64,000 nucleotides of DNA, from contig NC_133223.1 in the NCBI RefSeq assembly GCF_040436345.1, forward strand, positions 15,404,613 to 15,468,612. Direction: 5' to 3'. This document shows positions 56,401-64,000 of the stretch, one piece after another (the first letter of the stretch is position 1; each line of letters starts with the position of its first letter). This stretch comes from Pagrus major (taxonomy: Eukaryota > Chordata > Actinopteri > Spariformes > Sparidae). Position numbers and translations under genes: made by a program. A model generated the notes under the pieces. It saw nothing but the letters and a program-made list of their open reading frames with translations, had not been told where the DNA came from and made no database searches.

Positions 56401-59400
56401 TTTGACCTCCAGGCTGCGGCTGAGCCAGCTGGTCTGCTCCAGAGACGACCCTGCGATTCCACCCACCGCCTCCAGGATCCGCTGAGTCACCTCCTGCACG
56501 ACGATGTCACCATCAATATCACCACAGTGTCTCGCATGCACTCAGTGGCTACCTCAATCATAAATATAGCAATAAATCAAGCATCATACCTGTAGATCTC
56601 TTGTGTCCTTCTTATTGTCCAGGTTGGGGAGCCTATTGATGAAGTCATTGAGAATGCTGCGAGAGAGAAATCGCTAATGAATATAATATTTTCCAAAAGG
56701 AAATTAGTAATGAAATGTGCAGGTCAATAATTTTCAATCTCATAACATAACATATGATCCTTGTAGTTGTTTGTCAGTGCATTTATGAGCAATTTTGGTG
56801 TGTATGCTCTGATGCTGTCTGTGTAAGCACTGCCTAAGAGTATTTTGTAATGCACAAGTACTAATAAGAGTACGGAATAAGTACCCCAGCAGTAAGAAGT
56901 GCCCAGGCGGGGCGAGGTTGAGTTGAACAGACTCCCGCAACAGACCGAGGAGAGAAGCAATGTTTTCCTGCAGAGCCTGAGCTGAAATACTTTACACAGA
57001 CAAAAGAGATTATACAAACATGAGCATATATAGAATGGTCTTATAAAACCTGAGGTTGGACCTTGCATTGAATTTTCCTACGTACCTCTGGGTGTAGGAG
57101 TAGCTGAACTGTAACATGGGAACATCCACCAGGCTGGATTTCTGATGGAGATAAAAGAATATGAAAACGAAGGAACAGTTTAATTTATAATCCTCCAGAG
57201 TACAAGTTTTTTCATGCATGTATGTTTGTTTGTGTACCTGTTCTCCCTTGATCTGGTGCGGCTTTTTCACCACCTCTTTGACCAAGTGCAGGATGGTATC
57301 TGTGTGCAAGGTGTTCAAAGATTTCACCAGATCCACGATGGTTAGACGAGCCTCGCTGGCCACAGGTAAAACCTAAAGAAGACAACAAGCCTGTCAGTAA
57401 GACAGATGAAGGAGTGACTGTGTCCTTTCTTTGTTTCTGGACTCACTGCAGTTCTTACTTTGTTTTTGTGTCGTCTTTTACTCTTTCTTCTGCTCCACAC
57501 TTCTCCCAGTGAAGCCATGAGATTAACACCATACTGCCCAGTTAGGGGGAGCAGGAACTCCAGGATCCGCTGGCGCAAGATCTGAACACGCACACACCGT
57601 GAATGGATGAAGCACTCCGTAATTATACATGCACATGTATAAATATTTGAATTTAAGTAGGAATATTACAGGATCAACAAACAATTTTTTGCTGGCATAA
57701 GAAATTCAGTATGTAACACACACCTTGGTGCTTTTAAAGTAAACAGAGGTAGAAGAGTGTCTGCTGCTTTGGGCAGAGTCAGGTCCACGTCTCTGAAACT
57801 CTTCCCTCGCGACCACCCCCCATAACAGCGCCATACTACTGAGCATGTGCGGCAGTGCCTCGATCACAGCGCTGCGTGCATTACGGACATCCACAGGATC
57901 ACAGGCAACCAAAGACTGGCCAAGAAAGAGAGAGAAAAATAGTTTTTAATTGTCATAGATATAAGAGGTGCATTTTTGAGTACATGTGTGTGTGTTTTGT
58001 TCCTAACCCTCTTGTTGTCCAGTAGACAATAGTGTGTAATGGTGGTCAGGCCTTCAAGCAGAGTCAGAGGGTAGTCAGGAGCAATGTTCTCCCTCCTACC
58101 ACTCAGGCTGATCAGAAGACAAAAATACGGGTCAAACATTTAAAAAACAAATATGTTTTAACTGTATTTTTGATTGTGTGAAATTAGCTTCCAGCTGTAA
58201 AGATACAATATGTGAGTAGCTGTGTTCTACAACTAAACCAATTTTTCACAGTAAAATATGTACAGGTCTCAGATAGTACTGTTGCATATGTAGTATAAAG
58301 CCTTTTGTGGCTCCAGAGGAATCTCTGCATGCAATCTGATAAATTGCCTCCAGTGCAATGCAGTTGCATTGTGGGTAATGAAGGCGCCAGGTTTTGAATG
58401 GGAAGAAGAAAGTGTGGAATAACAAAAGGCGATATCTCTCGTTTTGCTGCATGGACTTTGATCATTTATACTAAATGTATAACTGCAATGCTAGACCAGT
58501 GGAGAGCTTTTTAAAACTAAAACAAAACAAGGAGATTAATTACCCACAATGCAATTTAGCCCCTGACTGAAATCACCTCTGAATCACTGGATGAAATTCA
58601 TCAGATTACTTTCAGCTTCCTCTGGAGTAGAACTCTTTAGAGTAGAGTTACCCTTTACCAAAATTTAGAGACTATTGTTTTGTTTTCCTTCTTTGGCAAT
58701 AATATACTGATGGCTGCTGCTGGCTCTTAAACATTTACAGTGACACACACTGGCACACATGCCCACGTACACTGATTAGCCTCTTGAATAACAAAATCTA
58801 TGGGCAAACAAAGCAGTGTCTCTTTCAACTGTTTTGTGTTGTGCTCTTGAAGCAGAAAATTTTCTTCTTTTAATTAGTTTTCTTGTCTTTCTTTACTTTT
58901 ATATATAGGTTTTTAACATTGGCCCTTTGTAGGTTCGACTATTGTAGACTTAAATTCTTACATGTCAGGAGAGCGACCCTACACAATAAAAAGGACAAAC
59001 TTAAAGCTGCCAAATCATTGTAGTTTACAAAGATATGTTAGATGAGTCTACCTCTGATTTGTCTTTCCTCCATCATGCTCGTAAAGTTTGACCAGCTCGT
59101 CTAAGTTCCTGCAGATCTGATTGATAAGCGGAGCCACGATGATGCTTAATGAGCGACCCAGGAATGGCAGAGAGGAGCACAGCAGTGACACCCAGTGGGG
59201 GTGCATGGAGTAGCCGTACTGTGGCTGCAGAGCCCTGGCTGCGGCTGAAACAAACATCCCCTGGGCTGTGATGGGGTGGCTTTGGACGTACTGTGCTGCC
59301 TTGATGGACTGCTGAAAAAGAATTGCGGTTTGCCACTCACGAGCCAGTGGGGTGCTGGCAGTCGGGGATTCACGAGGCTCCTGGCTAGTGGCTGAGACAG

Positions 59401-62400
59401 CCCCGCCGGGCCACACATGGTACTCAAGGACGATGAGAGCCTGGAGGAGTTTCAGTAATTCTATTTGTAAGGGGTACTGTTCCGGACCCCCTCCTGCTCC
59501 AAGATTCACCAGACTCTCCTCTGACAGGCCTCCCTGCTCCTCCAGCAGCTCCGCACCCTTGGCTGCTCCCTTGTCCATTCCCCTCTGGCTGACATACATG
59601 GATGCAGAGAGTGTAAGCAGAGCATACTGCTGCACTTTACATCCTGAGAGGAGTCTGCGAATTGGCTCCAGACTGGCCCCATTGCCCTCTTGTCCCCGTG
59701 CCACGCAGCCAAGCTGGTTCACCATCCGGGTCAGCACCTCCACACTCTTCACTTGTACCTCCCTGTTCCCCTGCAGGTCAAGAGGACCCAAGCTCAGATA
59801 GGAAGGGTAATGAGAGCGCAGGAACCGCAGACACACGGACACCAGCAGTTCAATGAGTAGGGATGGAGGCACAGAGGGGGAGGAGGAAGGGGAGAGCAGG
59901 CAGCCGTAGAAGCCCTGACCATCCTGAGCCTGTTGGTGGCGCTGCAGGAGGTTGGAGACTAGGTTTAAATGTGCAGCAGAGCTCGTGTCCAGAGAGGTGG
60001 AGGAGAGCGCATCCACCAGAGGGCACTCGGCACTGCTCCTCAGCAGGCTGTCTAGCAGTGCCAAGCCTTGGAGCAGATGGCGCCAGCCGCCCGCCACAGG
60101 ATACAGCAGCACGTGGCGGAAGAGAGAGTCGATGGCCTCTCTCTTCTCACGCTCCTGTTTCAGCAGGCGAGACCTGGCCATGGCCTCCAGCTCCAAATCC
60201 TCCTCATCCTCACTCGACAGTGAATCAGATGCCTGTGTGTGCTCGGACTCAGCCCGCCGCAGGCCGTTGAGTACACCTCCTTCCTCGATGCTGCGGAAGG
60301 GTACAGAGCCTGAGCTGGAGTTCTCAGTGGATGCCTGGGCACCACTGGTGTCAGCTGACTCAGTGTGTTCACTCTCACCCTCCTCCTCCTCTTCCTCTCT
60401 TTCCTCCTCTTCTTCTGTCTCTTCACTCTCACTCCTCGATAACACTAAAGTGTCCGGCAGTTTGGCCGAATCTGCACCACTGTCTAACTCGGCCCACAGG
60501 GATTCCCGGTCCACAATGTTCATGAGATTTAAGGTGGTGACCTCTGTTGCCATGGCATCCGTAGATGTTCCAGAAGATTTGGTGGAGCTTCGACTTCTGC
60601 TGCTGAGAACTCTCAGGGCACCTTCAAGAAACAAAACACACATTCAGCCAAACAGAAGAAGTTCATCCAATTATAATTTAATTAATTTACACAACACTTA
60701 CCAGCAGTAACATTTTGTTTGACGCTCTGAATGGAGCAGCGCTGAGTGGAGGGGTGAAGCAGCAACAACAAAATAGGCTCCAGGATCCGAATCACATCAT
60801 TGAGGGAAAGAGCCCGGACCAGCCAGCACTGAGCTGCTGCACTAATAGAGCCATCTGTACAGCTCAGACTGTCCACCACAACGCACAGACACCTGAGAGA
60901 GAGACATGCAGACTCAGATTTAGTGAAGAAGGAAAACAAATTCTTAAAAAGTAAGGTGACCGTTTTTCTTGTAGTGTTTTCATTCTTTATTTTTACAGCA
61001 TGTTGTGAACAATTTCACTTTGTCAGAGTAAGCTCAATGGGGATCAAATGAGTGCCAGCAGTGAGAACTCATAGTCTGACCCTATGAGGCTGTAATGCTT
61101 ATTACAAACTGGAAAATAAAAAAAGGAAGAGACCAATCCTTAAATTCTCAACACTAGTGGACACAGCAACACAAATTTGGCACTTTTCCCTAGAGGGGAA
61201 CTTTATCATGTCATGTTAACATGCTTAATGTTAGCATTCATCCCAAACTTAAAGGGGCTCTGTAGAACTTCTGTGTTGTGCTGGAAGCCGGTCGCTAGTT
61301 TATGTAAGCGAACTCCATTTCTAAACAAATGCTCTCTGTTAGCAGAGCGGAGAGAGGCACTGAGACGAGGCACTCAAGAACGCATTAAGTCACATCGTTT
61401 GGTCTGTCGCAGACAATCCGACCAGAGACTTTTACAAAGAAATCCACAGTCCAGCAGCACTAAACAACTTAAACACATTGTCTACAGGCTTGTAGGCAAC
61501 CAAGAGAGACAACATGTTACAATCTACTCACATATGGCCAATTAAAAAGTGATTTATAAATTACTACAAATTGTTACAAAGAACCCCTTTAAGCTAAGTC
61601 TGGTGGGAATTAAGTTGTCATAAAACCTAAATAAAGGATCCCAACCCAAAAATAAAATCATGCCCTCGTCAAAATAACTTCAAACTGTTGAACTCACTTA
61701 AAGTTTCTCACAATGGGTTACAGATACAAAGAAGCAAGGCTGTGTCTCATGGTCATAATCAAGCTACAGTTCTTGGACATGTTTACTGTCTGACCACGTT
61801 TCCACTGCGTACTAACCGGTCAAAGGAGCGATTCAGAGACATGGTCCTGTTGGACTGGATCTCCCGGGTCAGGTGCCACAGAACTGTGAAGCGGTGTAGT
61901 GCTTCCAGCCGAACAGCCTGGGGCAGACAAACACAAGGCAAACCTTTGGCTTTGTCACATTTCTCAGTAGGTCTGTGTGTCCCAGTTAGAGTGACACATC
62001 TAGAAAATGCTGGGAGAAAATTTAAATGTGTGAAACAACTTGTGGTTCAGCATGTGTGCGGGTATATTCACCTTGTCTTTGTGCAAAAGCGCCTGGCAGA
62101 TGATGTCCTCACAGATGGATGCTGATGGAGCCAAACAGTGAAGTCTGTAGAAGAGTTCCACACAGGAAATGTGCTGCTCTCTCCGCTCTGTATCCAGCTG
62201 GCTCCACAGAACCTGGGACACCCTCTGAGTCACAGCAAAAGAAAGACAAAATCTTAAAATACCACATTTAAACTACAGCTTCAAGTAAAAACAACATATT
62301 TCTACTCTATAACTTAACCTTATAGAAATCTGTGCGCTCCTCTATGGCACGAAGCAGAGCAGGGTAGATGGGTGGCACAGTGACCATCTGCAGCCGCCCA

Positions 62401-64000
62401 CTCAGAGGGTTAAAGTCAGATGTCTGGTAGCGTCTGTGCTTGTCCTGGATGACCAGTGCTAAGGACTGGGAGTGGTTGATGAGCTCCAACAGGGAGGCCA
62501 CTGCAGTGTGCTGGATGTTGTAGTCCCTGGACAGGCAACACAGCGTCATCAAGGACGTCAACCACACCGGCAGGCTGTCCATGTCACTGCCTATGGAAAA
62601 CAAAACATTTGAATATTTATTACCTTTTTGTGGGTTACAATCCACTGATTTTACACAATTTAAATCATCACAAGGAGCACTTCTGTTAAACAGTTGTTTT
62701 TCATGTCTTCTCTGGCTCTGGAGGAAGCTTTTGAAAATGTAAGAAAATAATCTAATCCAACTGTGTGCTGACCTGTGTGTCCAAACATGTCTGCATGGAG
62801 AGCCAGAGTCTCCTCTTCGCTTAGGTAGACAGGGAAGGTGGTGCACTCCAGCAGCAGGTGGCAGGTAGCAGTGAAGGCCTGTCGACAAGCATCAGAGATC
62901 TCTGCCCTGCCGCGGGGCATGTAGCCAGCCGCCCAGTCCAGACAGCCCATAGGCCCCTTTTTCTTCTCCGTGGGGGCTGCTGGGAGGTGGGCATCAGATG
63001 TAGAGCGGGGTTTAAGTTTGTTTGGGGTGAACAGTTCAGTCAGTTTGTCTTTTATTTCCCGTCCCCCTCTGCCCGTTAACAGAGTCTTTTGATCCAGTGA
63101 GGCAGCAGTTAGGTCAGGCTGGGCTACTTCCTCTGGTGCTCTCACATCCTCCACCTGCACTAGCAGGTATCTGAAACACAGTAGGAGGGAAAAAAATATT
63201 TGGAAATCACAGTTAATAAAAAAGATCCAATGCAGGTTACAGATAATCTAATAAAGACTCAGTAGATGAAGGTTCTCAGTCATGCAGGTCATGGTAATTC
63301 TAAGTGCCACACGTAGGCGACTGGACAATACAGCACTCAGAACTGAAACAAGTCCAGTTGCCAATGATATAGCACTTAGTAAAGACTCAGTAGTTTACCT
63401 TGTGGTTATGAAGGCAAGGATGTCCTGCAGACACTGCGTCATGGTGTCTACACTCCCTCCCCTCCTCCACACTCCCTCGTCTTCTTTGAAAACTCCTTCA
63501 GCCGTCTGGCTGATCCCTGGTGGGAGATGCTGCTCTGATGGTGAGGCGCTGATGCCCAGTCCACTGTCTTCAGACCTGAGTGTCGGGTAAACACCATCTG
63601 CAGGCTCTGCCTCATCTCCTCCGTCCCTGTTCAGCTCTTCATCTCCATGGTGACCATTTACCTGCCCACCATCTTTCTTTCCCTCTATCTCTAGATCCTA
63701 GATAGAGTATAATTGACATGATGAGGCACAGACAAACATCAAAAATATAATTTAAAAAGAAAACGCAATGGCAGAAATTGTAAAATGCCTAACCTGAGTC
63801 TTTTTGCTTTCCTCCTCTGGTGACTGTAACTCCATGTCCTTTGTGTGTGCCCCTGCCTCAATGTCCATATAAGCCACAGGCATCTGGATTTTACTCAGGA
63901 CTTTGAAGCAGGCACGTAGACCATGTGTGATATCTTCCAGGCTAACTGTTTCCATGTGGCTGCGCAGAGTCCGCAGCATGCTGCTCAGCATATCAGGGAG
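50467..64000 (-). CDS. dop1b: DOP1 leucine zipper-like protein B (dopey2), C-terminal part
   Basis: Twenty-six exons seen, the first cut by the window edge: 64000-63794, 63697-63399, 63170-62773, 62590-62319, 62224-62072, 61917-61817, 60892-60702, 60621-59052, 58107-58008, 57915-57724, 57581-57459, 57372-57238, 57141-57086, 56989-56885, 56656-56590, 56493-56337, 55877-55795, 55700-55591, 55509-55360, 53119-53058, 52771-52643, 52546-52410, 52311-52256, 52161-52018, 51891-51759 and 50724-50467. Together they give 1,795 residues in one frame, about three quarters of a roughly 2,300-residue protein. Dopey signatures: [76 protein letters not shown] and the C-terminal [14 protein letters not shown]. 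Exon 8 is 1.57 kb and holds an acidic Glu-rich low-complexity run. DOP1 proteins are large peripheral membrane proteins that work with MON2 in Golgi/endosome recycling. Dop1b rather than dop1a is inferred from linkage to morc3 and chaf1b. Confidence 0.95.
51154..51598. mobile_element. TIR element in dop1b intron
   Basis: The left end AGGGACAGTTCAAAAATCAA mirrors the right end TTTTGATTTTGGGGTGAACTGTCCCTTTAA. The interior has no coding capacity. Lies in the last dop1b intron. This end sequence is common among fish MITEs (recalled). Confidence 0.8.
53125..55355 (-). other. 2.2-kb dop1b intron with repeat
   Basis: Between exons 19 and 20. Holds the 54.65-55.30 kb dispersed repeat. The rest shows no exon. 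Confidence 0.6.
54652..55297 (+). repeat. Dispersed repeat copy (pair with 7.5 kb)
   Basis: Begins ATAGGCATGGGACGATATGA and ends near ATCTTTCCTTCCCTAG. Shares at least six ordered blocks with 7,488-8,066 in the same orientation. The ends (GGGACGATATGAAAATATCA) are typical of a hAT-like teleost repeat class. Confidence 0.78.
58185..58580. repeat. Dispersed repeat in dop1b intron
   Basis: Contains TGCATTGTGGGTAATGAAGG at about 58,366 and its inverse TACCCACAATGCAATTTAGC at about 58,544, so the segment between is flanked by inverted copies. Matches a fragment at 30.8 kb. Frames on the minus strand across it are not exons. Confidence 0.6.
61249..61593. mobile_element. TIR element in dop1b intron
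   Basis: Left end TTAAAGGGGCTCTGTAGAAC and right end GTTACAAAGAACCCCTTTAAG are inverted counterparts. The inner GCAGAGCGGAGAGAGGCACT stretch reads open on the + strand but has no recognised homology. A nonautonomous element between exons 6 and 7. Confidence 0.78.

Noticed and set aside
58184-58465. 93-codon minus frame as an extra dop1b exon
   Set aside because: It overlaps a dispersed repeat, and exon 8 to exon 9 already join in phase without it.
59352-60710. Long + strand frames opposite dop1b exon 8
   Set aside because: Antisense shadows; the minus-strand frame joins neighbouring exons in phase and matches the Dopey family.
1-64000. CRISPR arrays, tRNA or rRNA genes, phage or bacterial defence genes
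   Set aside because: No spaced identical repeats with unique spacers, no cloverleaf with A/B boxes that I could recognise, and the gene structures are vertebrate.

Overview
This is a vertebrate, almost certainly teleost fish, genomic window. It has large multi-exon genes with GT-AG introns, dense (CA/GT)n microsatellites, short repeats bounded by terminal inverted repeats of types common in fish, and L2/CR1-like LINE remnants. The proteins are fish-like orthologues of human chromosome 21q22 genes. There is no prokaryotic or organellar content.

Layout on the + strand. 1-9.9 kb is gene-free: a 1 kb homopyrimidine tract, a cluster of microsatellites, and then single-copy DNA with several TIR repeats and a perfect-register hairpin. 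9,988-17,122 (minus) is a six-exon gene for a 985-residue protein with an unusual order: integrase-type HHCC zinc finger, BTB/POZ domain, long basic disordered region, two C2H2 fingers. This is the ZBTB11 plan without the long finger array. 20,596-28,790 (minus) is chaf1b, the p60 WD40 subunit of chromatin assembly factor CAF-1, complete in 13 coding exons (628 aa). 33,517-47,450 (minus) is morc3, a GHKL ATPase with a CW zinc finger, complete in 19 exons (1,041 aa). 50,467 to the right edge (minus) is dop1b (dopey2), 26 exons covering the C-terminal 1,795 residues; its 5' part lies beyond the window. I rebuilt the exon chains by hand from splice sites and reading phase. For the three complete genes every exon junction keeps frame and the total is a multiple of three.

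All four genes are read from the minus strand. The order dop1b-morc3-chaf1b with shared orientation is the same as in human 21q22, so this is an old linkage block. The BTB gene sits where I remember human CLDN14. Three of the four products act in the nucleus (CAF-1 nucleosome assembly, MORC3 chromatin/PML bodies, a probable BTB-zinc finger regulator). DOP1B is a membrane-trafficking protein and looks like a neighbour by history rather than function.

The most interesting signals are: the domesticated integrase-type finger fused to BTB; an exact ISRE-type match just upstream of the morc3 start codon; ETS, E2F and CCAAT sites at the chaf1b promoter; a 700 bp nested foldback element between chaf1b and morc3; a GC-AG intron in chaf1b; and a symmetric 31-nt-arm hairpin near 5.3 kb. 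I saw no CRISPR array, tRNA, rRNA or prokaryote-like defence system.
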